Below, piece after piece: positions 22,824-34,121 of a DNA stretch of 64,000 bases; positions within the stretch are counted from its first letter, which is position 1, and the number at the start of each line of letters is the position of its first letter. The notes beneath the pieces were generated by a model. The model was not told the origin of the DNA. It saw nothing but the letters and a program-made list of their open reading frames with translations, and did no database searches. The stretch spans positions 1 to 64,000 of the forward strand of contig QZCP01000125.1 of assembly GCA_003956705.1 (NCBI GenBank), in the 5' to 3' direction. The position numbers were made by a program, and so were the translations under genes. Origin of the DNA: Brevipalpus yothersi. Its lineage: Eukaryota; Arthropoda; Arachnida; Trombidiformes; Tenuipalpidae.

Positions 22824-23985
22824 CTGGAAAACAAGATAAGAAAAGTTCGAATTCAGAAACTTAATGAACTACTCACTAAGTACTAAATATACATGCACTT
22901 TTTCTTCTTCGACGAAAGATTTCCATTCTCTGGATAATTAATGTGTCCTATAAATTGGAGTTTTATGCTTTGATCATCTCTCTATATTGATCTTTATTCA
23001 ACTATTGAGATCCATAGAGAGGAAGATTTTTGATTTTCGACTACTGAAATCGTAAACTTCAACCAAACTTCAGTACTTGGGAAAGTTTCCAACGGTACTC
23101 ATTTCTGGCACTCGTTTTAGTTGTGATTAATCTTAAAATGATTAGTTAAAATTTTCTTTCAAAATTCTCACACTTATCCTTCTTATTAAATGCCTATTCA
23201 GCCATTAAAGATGCCTTTAGAAGATGGAGATGTCGTTCAAAACTCTTTGATACTCTGTTCAAGGGTCAAGACATGCTGTGACTGTTTCCAACAGTATCTT
23301 TCAAGTCATCTGTCAGGCCAATTAAATTCCCATAAACTATCAGACAAAGTTGTGCCTAAAATAACATCATCAAACCCATCAAGTATGATATTCCCAAGCT
23401 GATACTCTGAAGTGATGCTTATTTGAATCAACAAATAACTTCTCACTATGTTATCCACTTCATTTGTCATACAGTTGAGCACAAGATAATCAAAAAAAGA
23501 AAACGCAAGAATCTTGGAGTAACCTTTCTCTTTGGGTAATAATATATACTCTCAAGTGATGTAGGTGTTTATTTATTCTATCCACTTAGATGACTAGCTC
23601 AGCATCCATAAGTATCTCTTTTGGGTAATATTATCTCTCATGAGTATAAATATACATACTCAAGCCAAGGGGGAACATGATATTTCCTACCCCTCCCAGG
23701 GAATCCCTCCACTTGTGTACGTTGGCAATTTATCGGTCAGTCTGAATCCAAATAATCTGGTGAATATTTTCTTAGCACTTTGGAATTCTTTGCAATTGCA
23801 CAAACACTTGCATGCACAATTCTTTCTCTCAATTGATGAGAAATGCTTAAAATAACTTTTTCTTCAATTTTCCTACTCTTTTTCATGCTTCTCTCAACTA
23901 ACATGGTTATTCTTATGCTTATTCTTTCTCTTTCTCTTCTCTTTCTCTCTCATGTTGCCGCTCATTTTTCACGCTCCAATCTTCA
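22824..23985. other. Spacer with a possible first exon of the Ser-rich gene
   Basis: On the plus strand an ATG at 23190 opens 70 codons (start PIQPLKMPLEDGDVVQ). Inside it, at 23383, is a GTATGA donor that leaves one base over. That phase fits an acceptor at 24171-24172 (GGCACCAG), which would make 23190-23382 the first exon of the gene that follows. From 23843 to 24159 the plus strand is CT-rich and contains no AG, as expected of a long acceptor exclusion zone or a pyrimidine-rich leader. Nothing else is supportable. Confidence 0.35.
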
Positions 23986-25751
23986 ATGCTGCCAAACTGT
24001 ATTCTTCTTCTACTTCATTCATCTACTACTTCTTCTACTGTCACTACTACTACCACTTCTTCCACTCATTTCTGGACCTCCCTTGGTCTTCAACCTAATC
24101 TATCATCACTCTATGGGAATGAACTTACGCATCAATTGGAATCTTCCATCAATGCAATCAGTTCGGCACCAGAACTGGGATCCCTGTGGAACCCATGTCT
24201 CCGGAAAACTTTTTCCCATCCAGCATCAGCTCACCGGCAACGTTCCGCTAAGAGTGAAAGTAAAGATGGTTCCGGTGATTGTGTATCATCAAATCTTAAA
24301 TCAAGCACCGAAAAGTCAAGCGATTCACTGCTCAGCTCAACTCCTCTGACTACTGGCAAATGTCCGATAATGTCTTCCAAATCATTGAAAAATCCCAAAG
24401 GATTGACTTTCAGTAAGCGGGGTGTAAAAGAAAAACGATTGTCCTCACCAGTATTTAATGCTCCACGATTCAAGCCATCATCATCTTCGCCCTCTTCCAG
24501 TGGCAAGGGATCTTCCATTGCCTCTGATGATTCCAGTGGAAGGTGAGATAATTCATTTATCCCCGCATACAAATTTGTTCAGAGTTTACTCTGTTTGAAT
24601 TGTGTTCCTCAAGTCTTACACGCGTGGAGAGATCAGATTCTTGTCTCTCTTCTTATTCCTTCTACTCTGAGAATCCACTTTCGAAATGTGTTTACTTCGA
24701 GAAAGTATCTATGTAGCTATACCATGCTCGATGCTAACAGTCTTCTTGTGGTGGAGTTAATTAAAGCGAATATCTGGTGCATCAGTTGCTCCCCGACTAA
24801 GCTTTTTCTTACCTCTATTCTACAGGATTAGGAGATAAAAGTACACAGATGATTGAGCATAGTAATCAGACAAACAGTCAGGATTTGTCAAGCTTCTCCA
24901 ATGTTCTATATTCGCAACTAGACAAACCTTGCTCTAAGCTATTCTCTGCCCCCGAGACACAATTTGATTGTTCTCTGTCTTTCTATAAGCTGATATTCTT
25001 GTTTAGAGGGAAAATTCTTCCATGATAAGCTTCTCTTTCTGGGAATATTTTTCGGATAGAATGTTTACTATATAGCGCAGCATTTTTTTCTTCTTGTATC
25101 CATCTGGTTGGAGATGATATTTCCTGATCGTGATGATGAAGTTCTGTGTGTTTGTTTATGTGGGGAAGTGAATATTAATAAGACAATATTTGATCTAATA
25201 ATATGACTTATCTTTTTTCTCTTTCTTTTTACCCTTCCCCATATTACAGTGGAAATACAAAATCATCATCTCGAACAGCATCTCCATCATCACCTTCCAC
25301 ATCCAATTCATCATCCATTCCCCCAAGCTCATCATCACAATCCACCGGTGATATCAGTCCTTCACAGCCACCCCATCGAACGAATAGTAAAAAAACATTT
25401 CTCGAAAGTTTCCGCAATCAATTACGATCTCGACATGGCAATCGAACATCTTCCACACCAACATCAACATCTTCTTCCAGCAATACGGTTAATTTATCGG
25501 TCAGTTTAAGCTTGGATGCATCTTTGCCACCAGCGAGAGAAGAAAAAACGTATCTAAGTGAAAGTGATGCAGCCATTGGAGGTGTTAATCGAAGATGGTC
25601 CGAATCAGCAGCCACACGTAAGACTGGAAAGCAAGGGAAATCATTAATCTCTTCAGCTCCTGGTTCCGGAACTGTTTTGTCACCGGTTCAACAATCATTC
25701 AGAGAAAAAGAATCCAACATTGTCGTTGAAGAAGAATCGAGTAAAAGCTGA
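23986..25751 (+). CDS. Ser-rich low-complexity protein, two or three exons
   Basis: Exons 23986-24542 and 25250-25751 join across a 707-nt intron (donor GTGAGA, acceptor TTCCCCATATTACAG) to give 352 residues. Serine, threonine and proline dominate (SPSSPSTSNSSSIPPSSSSQ), broken by short basic motifs: FSKRGVKEKRLSSPVF, KKTFLESFRNQLRSRHG and NRRWSESAATRK, the last like a basophilic-kinase or 14-3-3 site. The tail is acidic (VVEEESSKS). There is no membrane segment or folded domain. This looks like the disordered regulatory tail of a larger signalling or scaffold protein, but I cannot name it. The start is uncertain: ATG 23986 has a weak context, and an alternative joins 23190-23382 to 24173. 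A poly(A) signal lies at 26080. Confidence 0.62.
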
Positions 25752-26795
25752 AAAGAAATCTTCATTCTCAAGCCTGATTGGATTAATTTTCCGGTCCATT
25801 GTTCATCCTTTTTATCCACTATCTATCTCCACTTTTTTGACTATTCCTGATTACTTTCTCCCTTTCTTTCTCTCTCTCTTTCTCTCCATCATGTGCCTCT
25901 CATGTGGGTGTATATTATATATATATAAGTATACATTCAAACTCAATCGAGCGCACAATAATTGTCGTAGAAACTCTCTCCTTATTCTTGTTAAAAATTA
26001 TTTGAGGAAAAAAAGAGTCCCTTATTACTGATTTAACGAATGTTCATCAATATATTTAAGAGTTTCATCAATCTACAAGAATAAAAAATTGTTCAAACTT
26101 TCTCACGATCTGCGTCGATCATTTTCAATTGATCACAAAACTTCATGGAACATGATTAATTTAACAAGAAATTGAATCAATTTTCCATCTTAGTATAATT
26201 TTGATTAAAAATTGGCTCAAATATTCTACAGAATATCCCTGTATCGATGAACGGTGAACAGTTAATCTAAGTAAAATATCACTCTCTGTGGTTGTGATTC
26301 AAGGCAAATTTATAAGCTGAATAATAATCAATCCCCCTGTAATTTTTCGATGAGAGCTCGGAAAAAATATTCCCTCTATCATATTAGGATAGAGAATCTC
26401 AGATCTCAAAATTAGTTCACTACTTATTCACAGAAAGATGACTTCAGAAGTTCTAAAAAGAAAACTTTTTCGATCGAACAAATTCAAAAAATTTGAAATT
26501 TCCACAATTCACGAAAAAATTCTTTTAATACCGTTAATCAGGATAGTAAAACGGAATATTAATGATATTGATTCTGAAATTTTGTTCAAAATTCGCGCGC
26601 TAAGAAAACTTTTAACGAAAAACAGAGACTCCAAGCGGAAGTCACATTAACTAGATTATCAAAGCAAAAATATTTTTGTTTTGATCATGATTTAAATTGT
26701 TTTGATTTTGTTTCCATTGTAAAGTTAATTAGAGCAATATTCTGATTGTGGATGTGTGTGTGAGATCATAATCAGCTAATCAAGACAGCTGAGCC
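25752..26795. other. 3' UTR of the Ser-rich gene, then NDUFA13 upstream region
   Basis: AATAAA at 26080-26085 is the likely 3' end signal of the Ser-rich gene. A 70-codon ATG ORF at 26438-26650 (+) encodes a very lysine/arginine-rich peptide (TSEVLKRKLFRSNKFKKF). It ends 146 bp before the NDUFA13 start and is not recognised; it is probably fortuitous, or an upstream ORF. A GCGCGC core occurs at about 26595. No TATA box is obvious. Confidence 0.4.
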
Positions 26796-27346
26796 ATGTC
26801 TACCACATTTAAATTCAAGCAGGAGATGCCTCCTCCTAATGGCTATCCCCCGATATTGGAGAAAAGAATACGTAATTACAATTTTTATGGAAATTATGCT
26901 GTATTCACTTTATCTGGATTGTACACTTTATGGTGGGTACACAAGTATAAAGCATTCAAAGATCGCCGAAATTTGGTATATCTAGAGCAATATAATTCTC
27001 AGATTGCTCTGCAGCCATTTCTTGAAGCCGAAAGAGATAGAGCGTAAGTCATTACTCTAGTATTATTGTGCGTGTAGATGCGAATTGCTCTAATCTGATG
27101 TGTTGACCTTTTTCTCAATTGAACAGATATCTAAAGCATGTGGTGCATCTGAGAGATGAAGAAGCCAAAACTATGAGTAGATTTCCTGATTGGATTCCTG
27201 GATCACTGTTTGGTATGTCTCTATTTCATACGGTTCACCCAGAACAGCCAATCAATCTCCAGATGGGTGATTACATAATGTTCAGGCCTATGAGAGATCG
27301 TGGAAAATACTTTTGGCCAACTCAACTTAGTTGCTCTGGTGGTTGA
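26796..27346 (+). CDS. NDUFA13: NADH dehydrogenase 1 alpha subcomplex subunit 13 (GRIM-19)
   Basis: Accessory subunit of mitochondrial complex I, in the inner membrane. Exons 26796-27043 and 27127-27346 join across an 83-nt intron (GTAAGT...ACAG) to give 155 residues, close to the usual 140-155. The diagnostic start is present: KFKQEMPPPNGYPPI (residues 5-19), matching the family's KQDMPPPGGY pattern. A membrane helix follows at about 33-50 (YAVFTLSGLYTLWWVHKY). The family's IALLPLLQAE region appears as IALQPFLEAERDRA. The C-terminal part keeps a PDW motif (FPDWIPGSLF). The ATG is the first in the frame and has a good context (GAGCCATG). AATAAA follows at 27388. It lies tail-to-tail with Hsp10. 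Confidence 0.93.
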
Positions 27347-27387
27347 TCATTTTGAATTTTGATTGTAAGAAGTTGCAAATTATTGAA

Positions 27388-27393
27388 AATAAA
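27388..27393 (+). terminator. Poly(A) signal of NDUFA13
   Basis: AATAAA, 41 bp after the stop codon, in an AT-rich context. Confidence 0.7.
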
Positions 27394-27870
27394 TCGTGTA
27401 GCAATCCAGTGATTATAGGCTAATTTTATCAAGTAATCACCATTCAGACCATCAATTCGGTTTGACTATGGAATCTACTAGGCTTTGCAATTCATGAAGA
27501 GAACTAGGCAATTGCATCTTTCCTTGAGAAATCTTTTTGTTTAGGCTCAATTAAAGTAAGATTCGGTTAAATACGATGGAAATCGATGATACGATAGAGT
27601 AAGAGGGTTAAAAATAACTCGATCGAAAGGCCGTGGCTAGACAACAAGTTCGGAACCTGATTACAAGTATTCTAACGGTATTTTGAGTCGTTGTCGCCAG
27701 CATAAATCCTCATTGATTGATTTTTTGATCAGAAGATCAGAGATCCTCGGGTTGTGATCGTATCTTGGTTGTTTCATGAACTGCTCGATAAGGTTCTCAC
27801 AAAACTTCTCGAGTTCTTTATTCAACGTGATCAAATGAGAGGGAAACTTGTAATTGAAAAAAACTGGAGC
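27394..27870. other. Spacer between convergent NDUFA13 and Hsp10 ends
   Basis: About 480 bp between the two poly(A) signals. A weak 63-codon frame at 27754-27945 starts with GTG and overlaps the Hsp10 3' UTR, so I discount it. No RNA gene is seen. Confidence 0.5.
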
Positions 27871-27876
27871 TTTATT
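27871..27876 (-). terminator. Poly(A) signal of Hsp10
   Basis: TTTATT on the plus strand, i.e. AATAAA on the minus strand, about 140 bp past the Hsp10 stop. Confidence 0.6.
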
Positions 27877-28014
27877 GGCAGCGGAAAAGTACCAATTCAG
27901 TCACTAGAAACTTTGTTTACACACTATTACTACTCTATTGATTGATGATGATGAAAAAAAAGAGGATCCTTCTAACGTCAAGAATCCTCAACCTAAACTT
28001 GACTCTTCGACGAT

Positions 28015-28433
28015 CTAGGCCCATTTGCCGAGAATATCACTGTCTCGGAAGAGATACATTTCTTTATCATCAATTTCAATCTTGTGCCCACCATACTCGG
28101 GTAGCAATACTTTATCACCCTCCTTAACTGATGGTGGAATAATTTCACCACGCTCATTACGTCCACCAGGTCCTACAGCAACCACAGTTCCAGAGGAAAC
28201 TTTACTTTGAGCTTTCTCCGGTATCATAATACCTCCTTTGGTTTTCACTTCAGGTACAAATCTTTCCACCAAAACTCTATCCATCAATGGAATAAGTCGA
28301 CGACCAATATGACCAGCCTAAGTGACATACGATAAAATTAAATTTCAAAAATCTACATCATTCTACAGGAAATCAATCCCTATCAATCATAAAATAATAA
28401 TCATCTTCCGATTCCAAAAATCAATCTTACCAT
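28015..28433 (-). CDS. HSPE1: Mitochondrial 10-kDa chaperonin (Hsp10, Cpn10)
   Basis: Co-chaperonin that caps the Hsp60 ring in the mitochondrial matrix. Two minus-strand exons: 28431-28433, coding only for the initiator Met, and 28015-28317, with a 113-nt intron between them (GTAAGA...ACTTAG). The protein has 101 residues; human has 102. The start (AGHIGRRLIPLMDRVLVER) matches the family's AGQ-FRKF-PLFDRVLVER. KTKGGIMIPEKAQSKV is the mobile-loop region that contacts Hsp60, followed by GTVVAVGPG and KVLLPEYGG, and the end is LFRDSDILGKWA. Taking the inner ATG at 28285-28287 as start would lose conserved residues. It is divergent from Hsp60 with a shared promoter. Confidence 0.95.
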
Positions 28434-28995
28434 TATCTCTATGAATGTAAGTTTAGCTTCCAATTGAATATCAGTCGCACCAAAACCAATTGCAACACAA
28501 CGATTATCGTACACACCGCTTGATGATCAGTCAATATCAAATCAACCCAAATTCCAGGGAATACAGAATACTTTGAACAGAAAGTAATATTTCACCCAGA
28601 AAAATGTTCGTTCACATGAACTTTATATCAGCTATTTTCAGCATGAGATGGAAAAAACCGTTTTTGACAGCATGCTTCTTCCAGGTCTTATTGAAGCCCA
28701 AAAAACATGCCGCAACTATGTAGCATCCGATACTAAACTTTGCTCCCCACTAAAGTGCTGCATCCTAGCACCGAATACTTTTTCACACCAACGTTCAACA
28801 CACATTTCCATGGTCAATAGAACACAAAATCCGTTAGATAGCAGAACTTCACCCCGTAGTAGGACGTATCCTAGTTCGACCGGAAAAAGTAAGTAAATTT
28901 AAAGAGTGACATAAGCACGCCGCTTTGAAGCATGCTTTTTTCTGCTCTTCATCTTCATCTTCATCTTCTTTGCTCTTCATCTCTCTGTCTAGTAA

Positions 28996-29010
28996 ATTCT
29001 GGAAATTTCT
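28996..29010. promoter_or_regulatory. Heat-shock element, three perfect units
   Basis: ATTCTGGAAATTTCT reads as nTTCn-nGAAn-nTTCn with no mismatch, the binding pattern of trimeric heat-shock factor. It lies about 560 bp from each start codon, well placed to drive both genes. A two-unit partial match (TTCTTGAA) occurs near 29440 inside the leader intron. Confidence 0.75.
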
Positions 29011-29381
29011 TGACCTCCAATATATTCACATAGGAATTTGTGTGTGTCTCTCTACTGCACATTGCCTTGGGCCTTTTGTTCTGTGAACTATTTTGAGTGA
29101 GAGTTACTGTGTGTGCCGCATATGTACTAGGTGAGTACTTGGTGAAGTGTGTTGTACTGTACATCAGTGTCTGTGGTGTGCATGTGAAGACTAGACTTTC
29201 GAGTTGAGAGTATTCGTTGAGATAACGTTTTTTTGGTGATTGTGTTTGATTATCATCAATTAATTGTGTGTAAGTGTATAACTAATTGATTGATTATTTG
29301 CTTATTTGTCTAGTGTTAGAGCGAATTTTCGAGATTTCGGCGGATTAATATAATATAATTTGAAGAATATACACCTGACTG

Positions 29382-29512
29382 GTAAGTTGAACCGGTAAAC
29401 ACGTGCATTTTGCCATGTGGTTTGAGTGCAACTTTTTTCTTGAAACCGCTTCTTTTCATTTTAAAGTGAAGAGTTTCCAATTGAATTTGTTTCTCTGTGT
29501 TTGATTGTTTAG
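29382..29512 (+). other. Probable Hsp60 5'-UTR intron
   Basis: A strong donor (CTG/GTAAGT) at 29382 and acceptor (TTTGATTGTTTAG) ending at 29512 enclose 131 nt, 36 bases before the Hsp60 ATG. The splice sites are predicted only; transcript data would settle it. Confidence 0.5.
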
Positions 29513-29548
29513 GAATTGTTTCTCATCTGACGATTGACAACAATAAGA

Positions 29549-31400
29549 ATGAATAGAATCCTTTTGAGAAATTTGGGCTTACGACAATTGGTCTGTAAGC
29601 GTAATTATGCTAAAGACATTAAATTTGGTGCCGAAGTGAGAGCATCAATGTTGGCTGGAGTTGATACACTTGCCGATGCTGTTGCGGTGACCATGGGACC
29701 TAAAGGTCGAAATGTGGTGATTGAACAATCGTGGGGATCTCCGAAAATAACCAAGGACGGTGTCACTGTGGCCAAAGCTATTGAACTTAAGGATAAATTT
29801 CAAAATATCGGTGCTAAGCTTGTTCAAGATGTAGCCAATAATACCAATGAAGAAGCTGGTGATGGTACCACAACCGCCACAGTATTAGCTCGGGCTATTG
29901 CCAAAGAAGGTTTCGAGAAAATCTCTAAAGGAGCAAATCCAATTGAAATTCGTAAAGGAGTTATGACTGCTGTGGAAACTGTGGTCGAACAGCTTAAGAA
30001 GATGTCTAAAAATGTGACCACACCGGAAGAGATTGCTCAAGTTGCAACCATATCAGCAAATGGAGATGAAGCTGTGGGTAAACTTATATCTGACGCTATG
30101 AAAAGGGTTGGCAAAGATGGTGTGATCACTGTTAAAGATGGTAAAACTTTGACAGATGAATTGGAAGTTATTGAAGGAATGAAATTTGATCGTGGATACA
30201 TTTCACCTTACTTCATTACCTCACCAAAAGGTGCTAAATGTGAATTCGAGAATTGTTTGGTACTCATCAGTGAAAAGAAAATCTCATCTGTTCAGCCACT
30301 TATTCCAGCTCTTGAGCTAGCTAATTCCCAACGTAGACCTCTTTTGATAATTGCCGAAGATGTTGAAGGTGAAGCACTCACAACTCTGGTCCTCAATAGA
30401 CTTAAGATCGGTCTCCAAGTGTGTGCCGTTAAAGCTCCCGGATTTGGTGATAATCGCAAGGCTACCTTGAAAGATATCGCTATTGCCACAGGAGGTACTG
30501 TTTTCGGTGATGACGCCAATTTCACTAAGCTGGAAGAATGTCAGGTCCAAGATTTAGGCCAAATTGGTGAGGTCACTGTGACCAAAGATGACTGTTTACT
30601 GTTGAAGGTATTTCTTTTGTGTTTATATATTAGGTTAACACAACTGATTTACGATATTTTCTCTATTTTCAGGGAAAAGGTGCCAAGAGTGAAATTGATA
30701 GTCGAGTAGAGCAGATAAGATACGAAATTGAGAATACTAATTCCGAATATGAAAAAGAGAAACTTTCTGAGCGTCTTGCCCGCCTAGCCAGTGGTGTTGG
30801 TGTACTTAAAATTGGCGGCTCTAGCGAGGTTGAAGTTAATGAGAAGAAAGATCGTGTTAATGATGCTTTGAATGCCACTCGTGCGGCAGTTGAAGAAGGC
30901 ATCGTTCCTGGTGGTGGCTCAGCTCTTCTCAAGTGCATCCAATACATAGATGAACTGAAGCCAGCGAATGACGATCAAAAAACAGGTAAATTTTTACAAA
31001 TATGCACGAAGTCTCCTTGTTTTCAACTATCATAATTCTTTCTTTCTATAATTCAGGTATTGACATTGTTCGTAAATCATTGAAAATGCCATGTATGCAA
31101 ATAGCCCTGAATGCTGGTGTCGATGCTTCAGTTGTAGTACAGAAAATTCTCGACTCTAAAGATGTTAATTTCGGTTATGATGCCCATAAAGGAGAATATG
31201 TGGACATGATTGCCACTGGTATTATTGATCCAACCAAAGTAGTACGAACTGCCCTCACCGATGCCTCGGCTGTTGCATCTCTCCTCACCACCGCTGAGAC
31301 AGTTATTGTCGAAAGCCCTAAAGACGAAAAAGCTGCCGGTGGTATGGGCGGCATGGGTGGTATGGGAGGAATGGGAGGTATGGGTGACTATGGAATGTAA
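29549..31400 (+). CDS. HSPD1: Mitochondrial 60-kDa chaperonin (Hsp60, Cpn60)
   Basis: ATP-driven folding ring of the mitochondrial matrix, the GroEL homologue that works with Hsp10. Exons 29549-30607, 30673-30985 and 31057-31400 (introns 65 and 71 nt, GT...AG) give 571 residues; human has 573. Residues 1-20 are a basic import presequence; the mature end would begin at AKDIKFG (21). Visible motifs are TMGPKGRNV (48-56), the nucleotide-binding GDGTTTATVL (104-113), VKAPGFGDNRK (294-304), the cpn60 signature AAVEEGIVPGGG (424-435), and a C-terminal run of GGM repeats ending GDYGM. The start is the first ATG after an in-frame TTG; reading from the TTG would spoil the presequence. AATAAA follows at 31662. 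It is complete and looks functional. Confidence 0.97.
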
Positions 31401-31661
31401 TCATCTCCATCTCTTCCACTTCCAATGATCCTCTAGGCATGATAGAATAATTTTTGTACTATGTAGAGTAGGTTTATTACGAAAAAAAAAGCAAAATCAT
31501 GTCTATATCCGCTCATCTTAGCTTTGTGACTTCCTTTTTCAAACATTTCACACTACCAGTCAACGATGAGATGGAGTATGTCAGCCGAATGAAATTCGAA
31601 GTCTGCTAGTTGTCTGTTTATACCCATCAATTCATCCTTTTTTTTCAAAATTTTGACGAGA

Positions 31662-31667
31662 AATAAA
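31662..31667 (+). terminator. Poly(A) signal of Hsp60
   Basis: AATAAA about 260 bp after the stop. The 3' UTR is AT-rich. Confidence 0.6.
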
Positions 31668-32041
31668 GTAAATGATTCTCGAGAACTAATTCTATTGAAT
31701 TTTCTTTCCATCAAAAAACCTCATGCTCCATGAGCTCTTGAAAGTCAGATCCATAAATCAGTGTTGGATATTCTTATTTACTTGTAGTCTATTCAAATGT
31801 TGGGATATTAAATGCAAAAAATCGAAAATGGACTCTAGTCTGAACAGGTTTAATGATCTGTTTTAAGACATCTTAATTTAGACATCTTTGGCCACGAACT
31901 TAAGTGAAAAAATGAGCTATTTTCGCTTATTGAGACCAGAAAATGTTTTTTCTCTTTTTTTCGGTAAAACACTGATAGACTATTGAGAATGACAATCCCT
32001 TGAAGGGAGATATTTTATGGCCCATCTTTCGCTCTTATTTT

Positions 32042-32086
<45 letters not shown>

Positions 32087-32534
32087 ATTCCTGCTTCTTC
32101 CTTCTTCTTTCTCTCTCTTTCTCTTTTAATACTTCTTAACAGTCACTCTTTTCGTACTATTTCTTTAACTTGTCAAATTAGAATTCATGCATATTCATCA
32201 AGCGTGAAAGAATCTTGAAGAATGATCGTACATTAATTTCGGTACAGCACAATAAACAATGATAAATGCATTCAAATCAAAATTAAGGTCAAAAATTTTG
32301 ACAAAAGATGGGCTTATTGTGAATTTTCTTATTTTCCTCATGTCAAGTGGATAACGGTACCTTCTCTTCAAGTACATATATATGTACATGCATGTGAGCA
32401 ATATATATATGTATATATATATAAATACGAATAACACACACAAACACATCACAAAAAAACAACACCAAAAAAATCAGACATTATGTGTATATGTATGTGT
32501 TATGCAAATTAAGGATAAATCACAAAATGTTATT

Positions 32535-32535
<1 letters not shown>

Positions 32536-32589
<54 letters not shown>
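32536..32589. repeat. (GA)n microsatellite
   Basis: A 54-bp pure GA run, next to a (TA)/(CA)-rich patch at 32380-32450. Confidence 0.95.
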
Positions 32590-32591
<2 letters not shown>

Positions 32592-34050
32592 CCCTTCACG
32601 ATGATGAGTAATTATACAGTGAAACACTAATCTTTTTATATTTCGAAGAAAATTTTTCTTCTTCACTCTCATTGCTTAAGTTCACTTATATCGTTCTTCA
32701 CTCTCTTCACTTCTGACGTTTGACTTGCTTCGTTCCAACGTCAATCTACACTGCTACTGGATAGTAACGTGCTACCTTCTTCTTATTCTTTGCTTCTATT
32801 CTCTCTCTCTCTCTCTCTCTTCTCCTTGAATCTTTTCTCACGGATTTTCCATGCAAACAGTGATATTATCACTGTTTTGTTTCAATAAGCCAATGATTGA
32901 ATAATAAATGAAGTCTAAATAGACAACTGATTGTGAGTATTGTGTGTGTGAGTCAGTGATTTAATTGTCATCATGATAATGATTGGTGTATGATTTCCGT
33001 TTTTGATCTTATACATGTAGATAATATGCACATTCATCCTTCACCCAATCAAAATGATCATCGATCGTTTTGATTATCATCATAGTCAATCAAATTAATC
33101 TACCGCAACAATTAAATTCAAATAAAAGAGTATCTAAATATTTTTTTAATGGATTCATATTAGCAATCTAATCGATCATGATGAGCTAACATGTATTCGA
33201 ACCTTTTGAAAGAAGGAAACAAGAAATGAAAATATATTCCTTCTCTCTTGGTGCTCTATTCGATAAGCAATCAGAATGATAATGGTGATGATTCGCATGA
33301 AAATGGTGTCGACTGTTGACCAGTACGATATATCACTTGAAAGAAGAAAGAATACGATTTTCGATACTTGATAAGGGAACACTTATTGGGAAAGTTTCAT
33401 GTGTGTGTGTGTGTGTGCTTAACAGTATCAGGCTAAGGCTATAAGTGAGTGGGGGAGTGTGTGTATGTCTTATCCAGACATGGCCTCACCAATAGGAGCC
33501 ACTCAAGAGATCAGATTTTGGGTTAAAATTGATTGATAAATGCTGAGAATCGGTAGGGAACAATTTAAAGAAGAGGGAGAGAAAGAGAGAAAGAAATAAA
33601 ATGATGAGTGAAAAAAAGCGTAAGAGAATGAAATGAACTTGATGGAGATTGACTTTAAATAGATTGAGCAAGGATTGAATTGAAAACTTTGAGAGTGAGA
33701 GAGAAGAGTACAGAGAGCAAGAGAGGATAAAAATCAATTATGCATGAGAGGAAGAAGAATGAGAAGAAGAAGAGAGAAAAATAAAAGTGAACGATTGAGG
33801 AAGAAATGCGCTGAGATGATCATGATCATCATCATACTCATGATCCCTTCCAAATTATCTTGAGACGTCCAGAGGTGAGATGGTCTGAATGGTCTCAGGT
33901 ACCCAAGAGAGATAGAGGCTTATCCAGGAGGTTTGTACCAAATCATAGGTATCATATTCAATATAAAATCTGGTAAATGATGTGGCCCAATGTAAGTGTA
34001 TGCGTTATATTGGCAAGTGAATGAGGGGAGAAAAAGATAAGCAGACAGTT

Positions 34051-34053
<3 letters not shown>

Positions 34054-34118
<65 letters not shown>
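34054..34118. repeat. (GA)n microsatellite
   Basis: A 65-bp uninterrupted GA run. Confidence 0.95.

Positions 34119-34121
<3 letters not shown>

Larger units (their letters stand above)
28434..29548. promoter_or_regulatory. Bidirectional Hsp10/Hsp60 promoter and 5' leaders
   Basis: The two start codons are 1,115 bp apart in opposite directions, so both 5' leaders and the promoter lie here. The stretch contains a perfect heat-shock element (28996-29010), a CT-rich run (about 28940-28985), a TATAATATAA patch near 29349 and a leader intron on the Hsp60 side. An 82-codon ORF at 28648-28896 (+) shows no motif and is probably not a gene. Head-to-head Hsp60/Hsp10 pairs are known in other animals. 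Confidence 0.8.

Noticed and set aside
23843..24349. 168-codon frame with a very hydrophobic start
   Set aside because: It is the alternative reading of the CT-rich leader and of the Ser-rich gene's first exon. The neighbouring frame continues in phase across the intron and keeps one composition.
27620..27670. AAGTTCGGAACC, resembling a tRNA T-arm
   Set aside because: No acceptor stem, D-arm or anticodon arm can be built around it.
28648..28896. 82-codon ATG ORF between Hsp10 and Hsp60
   Set aside because: It has no motif, lies in the shared promoter, and is within the length range of chance ORFs here.
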